Notes under the pieces: generated by a model
Seen by the model: only the letters and a program-made list of their open reading frames with translations
Told to the model about the DNA's origin: nothing
The model's database searches: none
Shown here: positions 1 through 6,738 of the stretch, piece by piece
Position numbering within the stretch: the stretch's first letter is position 1
How the letters are laid out: every line of letters starts with the position of its first letter
Program-made: the position numbers and the translations under genes
Assembly: GCA_900544335.1 (NCBI GenBank)
Contig: UQUS01000034.1
Location: 1-16,221 of the forward strand
Origin: an uncultured Sutterella sp.
GTDB lineage: Bacteria > Pseudomonadota > Gammaproteobacteria > Burkholderiales > Burkholderiaceae_F
Reading direction: 5' to 3'
Length of the DNA stretch: 16,221 nt

Positions 1-53
1 CCTGGCAAAAAGCCATCGCCCCGCTGTTCGATGAACAGTTCTGGGCACGCTAG
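1..53 (+). CDS. 3' end of an unidentified protein
   Basis: Reading from base 3, an open frame encodes WQKAIAPLFDEQFWAR and stops at TAG 51-53. Only about 16 codons are visible, so the family cannot be named. Mixed hydrophobic and charged residues without rare codons are consistent with a real C-terminus. A run of eight T at 90-97 behind a weak hairpin may terminate its transcript. A spurious open end of 50 bases is also possible. Confidence 0.4.
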   Translation, partial: WQKAIAPLFDEQFWAR

Positions 54-58
54 GGAGG

Positions 59-97
59 CGCATCGCCGAAGTCAGGAGTGCGTGCCGGCTTTTTTTT
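59..97 (+). terminator. weak candidate terminator after the first gene
   Basis: CGCA 59-62 can pair with TGCG 79-82, and GCCG 65-68 with CGGC 86-89; these are alternative short stems rather than one strong helix. CGGC is followed at once by eight T (90-97). The T run is convincing but the stem is not, so this is only a candidate. Confidence 0.28.
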
Positions 98-193
98 CGG
101 CCGGTTGCGGGCAAGTAGGAAGAGTGTCCGCTCCCCGCTCTTTTCACGGCAACAATCGGCTACAAAGTTTTCCGGTCTCTCGCAAAAATTTGC

Positions 194-226
194 TTGACAG
201 AAAAAGCCGGCTACCCTCAAGATACT
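194..226 (+). promoter_or_regulatory. possible sigma-70 promoter for the YgiW-like gene
   Basis: TTGACA at 194-199 is a perfect -35 hexamer. The best -10 matches are GATACT at 221-226 (4 of 6, but a long 21-base spacer) or CAAGAT at 218-223 (3 of 6, 18-base spacer). Either places a start roughly 40 bases before the ATG at 274. The -35 is the only strong part. Confidence 0.35.
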
Positions 227-273
227 TATACCGTCCGGCCCAAGCAGGGCCGCTTTGACTTTCGGAGTGATTT

Positions 274-681
274 ATGAAAAAAACCATTATGCTTTTATCG
301 GCTCTTTGTGCGGCAGGGCTCTTTGCGACACCTGCCTTTTCCCACGATGCGTGTCCAGTGGGCTTTGATGACCATGCATCACACGCTGCCGCCTCTCGTC
401 CCCGAGGATTTGACACGAGCAAACCCATCACGATTAAGACGCTGAAAGAGACGGCCCGTGATGATGACTTCGTCACGTTGCGCGGACGTTTTACCAAGCA
501 CGTTCGTAGCGACAAGTATCTTTTTACCGATGAGGCCGGCGATACGATTGTCGCCGAATTAGACGATGACAAGGATTGGTCGCATGTCAGTCGCAATGCC
601 CCATGCGAGATTTCGGCTAAGGTCGATAAGGATTGGAATAGAATCGAGTTAGACGTCAAGCGCGTGACGCCTCTTCGGTAG
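274..681 (+). CDS. secreted YgiW/NirD-type bacterial OB-fold (BOF) protein
   Basis: This 135-residue protein starts at ATG 274 behind GGAG at 264-267. Residues 1-23 form a signal peptide (MKK, hydrophobic core, AFS before H24), so the mature protein is periplasmic. Residues ~50-135 match the BOF/YgiW-YdeI family pattern: a DDDFVTLRG strand, YLFTDEAGD at 82-90, and VDKDWNRIELDVK at 117-129. E. coli YgiW and YdeI are small periplasmic stress-tolerance proteins; their ligands are poorly defined. The mature N-terminus is unusual: three His (24, 34, 37) and Cys27 lie within 14 residues, and a second Cys (111) sits in the OB fold. A disulfide or metal site is possible but unproven. The gene has its own promoter-like sequence and converges on the DMT permease, so it is probably monocistronic. 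Confidence 0.85.
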   Translation: MKKTIMLLSALCAAGLFATPAFSHDACPVGFDDHASHAAASRPRGFDTSKPITIKTLKETARDDDFVTLRGRFTKHVRSDKYLFTDEAGDTIVAELDDDKDWSHVSRNAPCEISAKVDKDWNRIELDVKRVTPLR

Positions 682-709
682 CGTTCCGGCGGCCCCGAAG
701 GGACGCGGA

Positions 710-752
710 GCTCTCGGCCATTTACGGATCGAGAGCATCGCGAGCGCTTTTT
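710..752 (+). terminator. candidate terminator after the YgiW-like gene
   Basis: GCTCTCG 710-716 pairs perfectly with CGAGAGC 730-736 (7 bp, 13-base loop), 28 bases past the stop codon. Five T follow at 748-752, but 11 bases beyond the stem, which is too far for a textbook intrinsic terminator. It lies in the 127-base convergent gap between the YgiW-like gene and the DMT permease. Confidence 0.3.
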
Positions 753-808
753 GCCGGCCCGAGTGTGTCCGAAAAGGGCGCCTCGGATTGACTTTTCTCA
801 GGAGCGCT

Positions 809-1717
809 CTAGCGAAACCGTCCGAACCGATCCGGCAGTTGCGCGAGGAGGATGGCAACAGCCATGAGAACGCATCCGAAGACTTCCCGCCCGGTCAGAG
901 TTTGGTTTAAAAGAACCCAGCCGGCAAGGACGCTGATGACGGACTCCAGGCTCATGACAAGACTTGCAACCGTGGGGTTGACGCCTCGCTGACCGACAAT
1001 CTGCAACGTGTAGGCCACGGCACTGCTTAAGACGCCGGCGTAAAAAATCGGGAATGCCGCTTCTCGGAGAGCTTCCGCGTCGATCCCTTCAAAGGCCAGG
1101 GCGGCAAGTCCCGAGACGACAAAGCAAAACAAGAATTGAATGCAACTCATACGCACGGCGTCCAGGTTGCCTGCGTACCGGTCGATAAAGAGAATGTGCC
1201 CGGAAAAAGCAAAGGCGCCGAGGAAAATGAGGATGTCGCCGAAGTCAAGTCGCCAGGAAGCCGCTTTAAAGCATAGGAAAAACAGACCCGTCAGAGCCAC
1301 GGGAACGGCAATCAGGGTCAAACGCGTCGGGCGACGCCCGAGAAAGAAGCCTGCAATCGGAACGATGATGATGTAAAGACTCGTGATAAACCCGGCTTTC
1401 CCGACCGTGGTCCACAAGAGTCCGTATTGCTGCAGCAAAGTACCCGAAACTAAAAAAAAGCCGCAACCGAAGCCCGTACGCCAAAGTTTTTTATCGCACC
1501 AGCGCTCGGTAAAGGTCCCGACTGCGGTTTTGCTCGGCAGGAGGCGATTGAATAGGGCGGCAAGGACAAACAAGGCCAGGGCGCCGAGAATCGAGCGCGC
1601 AGCGGTAAAGGTAAACGGACCGACGAGCTCGTTGCCGACACTTTGAGCCACAAAGGCCGTGCCCCAGATAAAGGCCGTAAGGAACAGTAAAAACGTATTT
1701 CTCAGTTGCCGATTCAT
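809..1717 (-). CDS. DMT-superfamily EamA-type permease
   Basis: This 302-residue, very hydrophobic inner-membrane protein has the layout of two EamA repeats with about ten membrane spans. Repeat 1 opens with TAFIWGTAFVAQSVG and carries an FTFTAARSILGALAL segment. Repeat 2 includes FSGHILFIDRY, an AVAYTLQIVGQR segment and the typical LMSLESVISVLAGWVLLNQTL ending. EamA proteins export metabolites such as amino acids or are of unknown specificity; nothing here defines the substrate. The ATG at 1717 lies only 8 bases after a strong hairpin that probably ends the preceding transcript, and no free Shine-Dalgarno sequence is visible (the GGGCGG candidate is inside the stem). No ATG, GTG or TTG start lies in frame just upstream, so this start is kept. 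The last codon is TAG (complement of 809-811). Confidence 0.88.
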   Translation of the reverse strand: MNRQLRNTFLLFLTAFIWGTAFVAQSVGNELVGPFTFTAARSILGALALFVLAALFNRLLPSKTAVGTFTERWCDKKLWRTGFGCGFFLVSGTLLQQYGLLWTTVGKAGFITSLYIIIVPIAGFFLGRRPTRLTLIAVPVALTGLFFLCFKAASWRLDFGDILIFLGAFAFSGHILFIDRYAGNLDAVRMSCIQFLFCFVVSGLAALAFEGIDAEALREAAFPIFYAGVLSSAVAYTLQIVGQRGVNPTVASLVMSLESVISVLAGWVLLNQTLTGREVFGCVLMAVAILLAQLPDRFGRFR

Positions 1718-1745
1718 AAAAGAAACCGCCCGAAGGCTCGGGCGG
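1718..1745 (-). terminator. intrinsic terminator after the response regulator, abutting the permease start
   Basis: CCGCCCGA 1726-1733 pairs perfectly with TCGGGCGG 1738-1745 (8 bp, 4-base loop). On the minus strand the stem is followed by TTTCTTTT (1725-1718) and then immediately by the permease ATG. The stem and T-rich tract make a good Rho-independent terminator for the proS/response-regulator transcript. They also cover the place where the permease ribosome-binding site should be. Confidence 0.7.
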
Positions 1746-1769
1746 ACTCCTGACGGATGAAAAAACTCC

Positions 1770-2387
1770 TTAAAGCGGATCGCCGGACAAAATCATCATA
1801 CGCGCGATTTCCGCGGCATTGTGGATTCCGAGTTTGCGATACGCAGATCCCCGGTGCACTTGAACGGTTTTTTCGCTGATGTTAAGCGTATCGGCCAAAG
1901 CCTTGTTGCTCATGCCTTGAGCGACCATACGAATCACTTCGCGTTCGCGGGCCGTGAGGTTCTCAAGGCGCGCCTTAAAGTTCGAAAGCTCCTCTTCATT
2001 GCGCCGATGAATGAGGTTCGTGGACACGGCCTTATTAATCGCGTTTAAAAGACGTTGATCGTCGACAGGCTTTTGCAAAAAGTCAACGGCGCCGATCTTT
2101 AAAGTGTGAACGGCCATATCGATGTCGCCGTGTCCGGAAATAAAGATAATCGGCAAGTCGACCTTCAGTTTCATCAATCGATCTTGCAATTCCAGACCGC
2201 TCATGCGCGGCATGCGCACGTCCAATACAATGCACCCGGGACGGTGAAAATCATTGCTCGAAAGAAAATCGAGTGCATCCGAGTAGGTGATGACGTTCCA
2301 GCCTTCGCCTTCGATGAGAAAGGCCCAAGAGCGGCGCATGGCATCGTCATCATCGATGACTCGTACGAGCGGCTTCATTTCCTGCAT
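1770..2387 (-). CDS. orphan FixJ/NarL-family response regulator (receiver + LuxR-type HTH)
   Basis: This 205-residue two-domain regulator has a receiver at ~7-125 with acidic pocket D12-D15, phospho-acceptor D56 in IVLDVRMPRMSG, S84 in ISGHGD and K106 in LQKPV. The invariant set is complete, so it should be phosphorylatable. A LuxR/FixJ-type HTH follows at ~143-190 (LTAREREVIRMVAQGMSNK, then ISEKTVQVHRG as recognition helix). It is a DNA-binding transcription factor; FixJ and TtrR are relatives by architecture. ATG 2387 is chosen because GGGAG (complement of 2395-2399) lies 7 bases upstream; a Met at position 4 is less well placed. It follows proS by 74 bases on the same strand and ends at a hairpin terminator. 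No sensor kinase is adjacent, so its partner and targets are unknown. Confidence 0.92.
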   Translation of the reverse strand: MQEMKPLVRVIDDDDAMRRSWAFLIEGEGWNVITYSDALDFLSSNDFHRPGCIVLDVRMPRMSGLELQDRLMKLKVDLPIIFISGHGDIDMAVHTLKIGAVDFLQKPVDDQRLLNAINKAVSTNLIHRRNEEELSNFKARLENLTAREREVIRMVAQGMSNKALADTLNISEKTVQVHRGSAYRKLGIHNAAEIARMMILSGDPL

Positions 2388-2461
2388 GACACATCTCCCA
2401 AAAGTCTTTGATTATTGAGGTTTTTTCACAAGAGCGAGTGGTTATCCATAGGCAAAAGCGC

Positions 2462-4210
2462 CTATCCGAGAATCTTTTTCACAAGAAAGTCGACGGTTTT
2501 ATCCTCGGCAATCATGGTCTTTTTATCCATGGCATCGCGTGCCGTGTACTCAAGTTCCCCGGTTTTCAATCCCCGTTCGCCGATGACGATGCGGTGCGGA
2601 ATCCCGATTAATTCCCAGTCGGCAAACATCACGCCGGCGCGTAAATCACGGTCGTCCAACATCACGTCGATTCCTTCTTTTTCTAAGGCATCGTGAAGCT
2701 TTTCGGCGGCTTTTCGTACCGCTTCGCTCTTTTTCAGGCCCATCGGGCAGATGACCACTTCAAAGGGCGCAATCTGCACGGGCCAGAGGATGCCTTTCTC
2801 GTCGTGGCGCTGCTCGATGGCGGCTCCCAAAAGACGTGTCACGCCGATGCCGTAGCAACCCATTTCGATAAACCGGGGTTTGCCGTTTTCATCTAAAAAC
2901 GTTGCGTGCATGGATTCGGAATACTTGCGCCCGAGGTAAAAGACGTGACCGACTTCAATACCGCGCTGCAGCGCCAGAACACCCTTGCCGTCCGGGCTCT
3001 TGTCCCCGGCAACGACGTTTCTTAAGTCTGCGACTTTCGGTTCGGGTAGGTCGCGACCGAAATTCACACCCGTGTAGTGAAAGCCCGTTTCATTGGCACC
3101 GCAGCAAAAATCGGACATGTCTGCGACGGTCTTGTCGGCATACACGACCACATCGTCGGCAATACCGATCGGGCCTAAGCTACCCGGAGTGGCACCGCAA
3201 AAGTGATCGGCAATTTCTTTTTCCGTTGCAAAACGGAAACCGTCTTTGAGTTCTTCCAGTTTTCCGGCTTTCACTTCGTTTAAGTCGTGGTCGGCGCGAA
3301 GCAAAATGAGCACGATGCGCGAGGGAAGGGGATTTCCCGCTTCATCGACCGCATCTTGCGCAAGAACAATCGATTTGACGCAACGCGTGAGGTCAATTCC
3401 GAGGAAAGGCGCGACATCTTCGCACTTTTCTTTACCTGGGGTCGGGTGTTTGACCATCGTCTCCTTAGCCTCTTGTCGACCGTTTAAAACGGAAGCGGCC
3501 TCGGCAAGCTCAATATTGGCGGCATAGTCGCTTGTCGGGCAGTAGGCAATCAAATCCTCGCCCACCTCGGCAATGACCTGAAATTCGTGTGAGCGCGAGC
3601 CGCCGATTGCCCCCGTGTCGGCACGCACGGCACGGAATGTAAGACCCAAACGCGTAAAGATGCGGCCGTAGGCCTTGTACATCGTGTCGTAACTTTTTTG
3701 GGCGCCTTGGGTATCGCGGTCAAAGCTATAGGCGTCTTTCATAATAAATTCGCGAGCGCGCATCACGCCGAAACGCGGACGGCGTTCGTCGCGAAACTTC
3801 GTGCGAATCTGGTAAAGATTGACCGGTAGTTGTCGCCAGCTCGTAATCTCGCTGCGCACGACATCGGTAATGACTTCTTCGCTCGTGGGCTGAATGACAA
3901 AATCGCGGTCATGCCGATCCTTAAAGCGCAAAAGTTCGGGTCCGTATTTGAGCCAGCGGCCCGATTCCTGCCACAATTCGGCCGGCTGCACAATCGGCAT
4001 CGAAAGCTCGACGGAACCTGCGCGCCGCATTTCTTCTCGAATGATGCGCTCGATTTTTTCGATAACGCGATAGCCCATCGGCATGATGGTGTACACGCCC
4101 GCGGCGAGCTTTTTAATCAAGCCCGCCCGAATCGAGTACACCTGACTGGGGATTTCCGCGTCCGAAGGCGCTTCCTTCAATGTTGAAATAAAAAATTGAC
4201 TGGCACGCAT
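2462..4210 (-). CDS. proS: prolyl-tRNA synthetase, bacterial type with editing insertion
   Basis: This 582-residue cytosolic enzyme charges tRNA-Pro with proline. Class II signatures are present: motif 1 around 64-86, TSEE at 109-112, motif 2 at ~138-163 (FRDERRPRFGVMRAREFIMKD) and motif 3 at ~450-467 (MGCYGIGVTRLLGAA). Between motifs 2 and 3, about residues 224-407, is the INS/YbaK-like editing domain that removes mischarged alanine in E. coli-type ProRS; Lys279 falls at the position of the known E. coli editing lysine. The C-terminal anticodon-binding domain (~480-582) includes VMLDDRDLRAGVMFAD and GIPHRIVIGERG. ATG 4210 is supported by AAGGA (complement of 4217-4221) 6 bases upstream. Length is normal for the family. 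The gene is divergent from yihY and upstream of the response regulator. Confidence 0.97.
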   Translation of the reverse strand: MRASQFFISTLKEAPSDAEIPSQVYSIRAGLIKKLAAGVYTIMPMGYRVIEKIERIIREEMRRAGSVELSMPIVQPAELWQESGRWLKYGPELLRFKDRHDRDFVIQPTSEEVITDVVRSEITSWRQLPVNLYQIRTKFRDERRPRFGVMRAREFIMKDAYSFDRDTQGAQKSYDTMYKAYGRIFTRLGLTFRAVRADTGAIGGSRSHEFQVIAEVGEDLIAYCPTSDYAANIELAEAASVLNGRQEAKETMVKHPTPGKEKCEDVAPFLGIDLTRCVKSIVLAQDAVDEAGNPLPSRIVLILLRADHDLNEVKAGKLEELKDGFRFATEKEIADHFCGATPGSLGPIGIADDVVVYADKTVADMSDFCCGANETGFHYTGVNFGRDLPEPKVADLRNVVAGDKSPDGKGVLALQRGIEVGHVFYLGRKYSESMHATFLDENGKPRFIEMGCYGIGVTRLLGAAIEQRHDEKGILWPVQIAPFEVVICPMGLKKSEAVRKAAEKLHDALEKEGIDVMLDDRDLRAGVMFADWELIGIPHRIVIGERGLKTGELEYTARDAMDKKTMIAEDKTVDFLVKKILG

Positions 4211-4303
4211 ATTTGGTCCTTCAAAAGCAATCGATAGCCCGAAAAGGGTAAGATAAGGATTCTAAACAAACGCGCTAGCGTACGAAACTTGCGAGGTGTT
4301 TTT

Positions 4304-5581
4304 TTGAAACTTTTCGGAGAAATTGAAAACGGCGATGCAATGCGTCTTCGCGATAAGTTGCGCGACTCGGGAATTCTTTTTTCCGGTCGTGAGTTGCTGT
4401 CGTTTTTGATTGCCCGACTGCGTGAGATTCGCCTTTCGGAAACGGCCTCGGGCATGGCGCTTGCAAGCCTACTCGGCATTGTCCCCGTTTTAGCGATTTC
4501 GCTTGCGGTTTTTGCAGCGTTTCCGTCGTTTTCTTCCGAGCGCGAGGCGCTCGAGTCCCTGATTCTTACAAGCTTTATTCCCGAACAGTACTCGGAAGTG
4601 ATTGTGGCGCATTTGCGTGAATTCAGTTCTCATGCGGCGGGCCTGACAACCTTCGGTATCGTCGGCTTGGTCATTACGGGCATTCTTTTAATTAACGGCC
4701 TTTTTGTTACCATCAATCGCATCTTTCGGATTCGCCGCGAGCGCCCCCTCGTGCAGCGCGTGCTTTTGTACTGGGCGCTTGTGACAGCCGGCCCCCTCTT
4801 TGTTGCTGTTAGCCTGTCGTTTACGGGAAAAATCGCAGCCTTAACACTCGAAGGGGTCGATGCCGGTTTTTCGCGCTTTTTCTATACAGTCGGCGTCATT
4901 GCCTTGCAGACACTTTGCTTTGCGGCTATTTATAAATTCGTTCCGTATTGCGTCGTGCGGTTTCGCGATGCGCTTTTCGGGGGCTTAGTTGTCTCGGTTG
5001 TCGGCCTTGTTGTTAAACGTGTCTTTGCCTATTACGTGTCGGTGGGAACGTTTTCCAATATCTACGGGGCCTTTGCGGCTTTGCCGGTTTTTGTTCTCTG
5101 GATTTATGTTGCCTGGTACCTATTTTTTGCCGGAGCGGCGATTACGGCCGTCATCCCGCAGCTTTTCTGCCGGCGTTGTGTGGACCACACCAAACCGGGC
5201 AATGACTTTTTCACCGCCTTAGCGTTTTTAAAGATTTTCTCGGATTTGGAAAAAGACAATCAAACGCCGATTTGTACGCTCACGCAACTGACGCGCCTAA
5301 CGGATACCCCTCAGCAAGATGCCCGCCGCGTCTTAGACGGTTTATCGGCCATTAATTACGTCAAGGCGCTATCAGGAATCGAAAAGAAAGAGCGTTGGGT
5401 GTTTGTCGCCGATGCGAGAAAGGCAACGCTCCTACCGGTATTTCGGGCCTTTGTTTTAGACGACAGTAACGGGTTTGTGAGCGATGCGGCAGGACCGGCT
5501 TCGCTTTGGACGGAAAAACTCAAACATACCGAAGCGTTAACGGCAACGCTTGATACGGTGTTTTCGTGGAAACAAGAATGA
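4304..5581 (+). CDS. YihY/BrkB-family (UPF0761) inner-membrane protein
   Basis: This 425-residue membrane protein has an N-terminal YihY/UPF0761 core with about six membrane spans (~45-285), including GMALASLLGIVPVLAIS, an ILLINGLFVTINRIFRI segment and FAALPVFVLWIYVAWYLFF. A soluble tail of ~130 residues (LTQLTRLTDTPQQDARRVLD) looks like a helical/winged-helix domain and makes it longer than the ~290-residue E. coli YihY; such extensions are common in betaproteobacterial members. Function is not established; the old RNase BN label is wrong and the BrkB virulence link is limited to Bordetella. I choose TTG 4304 because GAGGT at 4293-4297 sits 6 bases upstream. The TTG at 4289 has no visible ribosome site, and the ATG at 4340 has its nearest GGAG about 20 bases away. 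Its stop overlaps the tsaB ATG (ATGA), making it the first gene of the operon. Confidence 0.85.
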   Translation: MKLFGEIENGDAMRLRDKLRDSGILFSGRELLSFLIARLREIRLSETASGMALASLLGIVPVLAISLAVFAAFPSFSSEREALESLILTSFIPEQYSEVIVAHLREFSSHAAGLTTFGIVGLVITGILLINGLFVTINRIFRIRRERPLVQRVLLYWALVTAGPLFVAVSLSFTGKIAALTLEGVDAGFSRFFYTVGVIALQTLCFAAIYKFVPYCVVRFRDALFGGLVVSVVGLVVKRVFAYYVSVGTFSNIYGAFAALPVFVLWIYVAWYLFFAGAAITAVIPQLFCRRCVDHTKPGNDFFTALAFLKIFSDLEKDNQTPICTLTQLTRLTDTPQQDARRVLDGLSAINYVKALSGIEKKERWVFVADARKATLLPVFRAFVLDDSNGFVSDAAGPASLWTEKLKHTEALTATLDTVFSWKQE

Positions 5582-6279
5582 CTTTTGAACGAATTTTGGC
5601 CTTGGATACGGCAACGGAAACCGTGTCGGTGGCGCTTTTAGACGGTCCCCGGCGTTTTTATCAATCCGATGCGCAGTACAACCGGCATTCCGAGCAGATT
5701 TTGCCTTTTGTCGATACGGTGTTAAAAGAAAGCGGCTTGACGCTCAAAGACATCGATGCCATAGCGTTCGGCGCAGGTCCCGGTGCTTTTACGGGACTAC
5801 GCGTTGCGTGCGGGGTGGCACAGGGCCTCGGGTGGGCATCTGAAAAACCCCTGGTTGCAGTTTCTAACTTGGAAGCGGTTGCCATCAAGCGCGCATTTAC
5901 AGGGCGCATTCTTGTTGCTCTCGATGCACGCATGAAAGAGTGTTACGTTGCAGCCTACGAAGTGACGGGCGGATGCCTTAGTAAGAGCCTTTCAGAACCC
6001 GTCGTCGCTAAGCCCGAGGACTTAGGGGCCTTGTGCGAGAAATTCGAGATTAACGCCGTCTCGGGCGATGCCTTCAAGCGCTATGCCGATCGCATCGACC
6101 TAACCGACCGTGTGCAAGTTTTGGAGAAAACCCCGGCGACGGCTCTTGAGATTGCCTTCCTTGCGCAAAGCATGGCGCAAGAGGGTAAGACTGTCACGGC
6201 CCTTAATGCCGCACCGATTTATGTACGAAATCGTGTGGCGCTTACAATCGATGAGCGCGCCCAAGGGGTCAAGCTTTAA
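5578..6279 (+). CDS. tsaB: tRNA t6A biosynthesis protein TsaB
   Basis: This 233-residue ASKHA-fold protein is the TsaB (YeaZ) subunit that works with TsaD and TsaE to place threonylcarbamoyl on A37 of ANN-decoding tRNAs. Recognisable features are the N-terminal ILALDTATETVSVALL strand pair, the YNRHSEQILP segment, and the AFGAGPGAFTGLRVACGVAQ motif, which forms the dimer interface in TsaB/TsaD. TsaB lacks the metal-binding HxxxH of TsaD, and none is seen here. ATG 5578 overlaps the yihY stop (ATGA) and has GGA 7 bases upstream; a GTG at 5566 is an alternative that adds four residues. The TAA stop shares its last base with the rimI ATG (TAATG), implying translational coupling. Length and layout are normal. 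Confidence 0.95.
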   Translation: MTFERILALDTATETVSVALLDGPRRFYQSDAQYNRHSEQILPFVDTVLKESGLTLKDIDAIAFGAGPGAFTGLRVACGVAQGLGWASEKPLVAVSNLEAVAIKRAFTGRILVALDARMKECYVAAYEVTGGCLSKSLSEPVVAKPEDLGALCEKFEINAVSGDAFKRYADRIDLTDRVQVLEKTPATALEIAFLAQSMAQEGKTVTALNAAPIYVRNRVALTIDERAQGVKL

Positions 6280-6731
6280 TGGCGACGCCGGACTTAACGT
6301 TTCGCGCCATGACGCCGAGCGATGCGCCGGCTGTAGCCGAGCTTGCGCGGCGTGCCGACCCTTTTTCTTGGACGGTCGAGGACTTCCTTACGGCTTCAAA
6401 AGCCGGGAATATCGTCACGCTCGGCTTTACGGGCGACGTTCTCGTTGGTTTTTACGTCTTACGCCTGGTGCTCGATGAAAGCGAACTCATGGATATTGCG
6501 GTCGACCCGGCCTACCAATCCCGCGGCTTCGGACGTGCGCTTCTGACCGACGCGATTAAAACCGCTAAACTTTCAGGCGCTCGCCTGATGCACTTGGAGG
6601 TTCGCATCGGCAATGTCCGCGCCAAGGGGCTTTATGAAGCCTTCGGATTTAAGTCCGATGCGGTGCGACGCAATTACTACAGAACGGCAACCGGACGCGA
6701 AGATGCCGTCTTAATGACTCTGGGTTTTTGA
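6279..6731 (+). CDS. rimI: GNAT acetyltransferase RimI (ribosomal protein bS18 N-acetyltransferase)
   Basis: This 150-residue single-domain GNAT acetylates the N-terminal alanine of ribosomal protein S18 in E. coli; in the family it can act on other protein N-termini. The acetyl-CoA pyrophosphate loop is QSRGFGRALL (Q/RxxGxG), preceded by the ELMDIAVDP strand and followed by LHLEVR-type and YEAFGFKSDAVRRNYY motifs, which are characteristic of RimI. Residues near FSWTVEDF match the usual N-terminal substrate-side helix. It starts one base into the tsaB stop codon. The tsaB–rimI–udg order is a recurring arrangement in beta- and related proteobacteria, which supports the RimI name over a generic GNAT. 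Confidence 0.93.
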   Translation: MATPDLTFRAMTPSDAPAVAELARRADPFSWTVEDFLTASKAGNIVTLGFTGDVLVGFYVLRLVLDESELMDIAVDPAYQSRGFGRALLTDAIKTAKLSGARLMHLEVRIGNVRAKGLYEAFGFKSDAVRRNYYRTATGREDAVLMTLGF

Positions 6732-6738
6732 AACACGC

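Noticed and set aside
85..104. Hairpin CCGGC/GCCGG around the T8 run
   Set aside because: The T run is in the loop rather than after the stem, so this stem does not make an intrinsic terminator; the alternative stem ending at 89 is listed with low confidence.
144..659. 171-residue open frame antisense to the YgiW-like gene
   Set aside because: It lies opposite a gene with a clear signal peptide, family match and ribosome site. Its protein has no recognisable fold, so it is a shadow frame.
743..809. Long-range inverted repeat GAGCGCT/AGCGCTC
   Set aside because: The shared AGCGCT core is itself palindromic and the arms are more than 50 bases apart, so chance is the simpler explanation.
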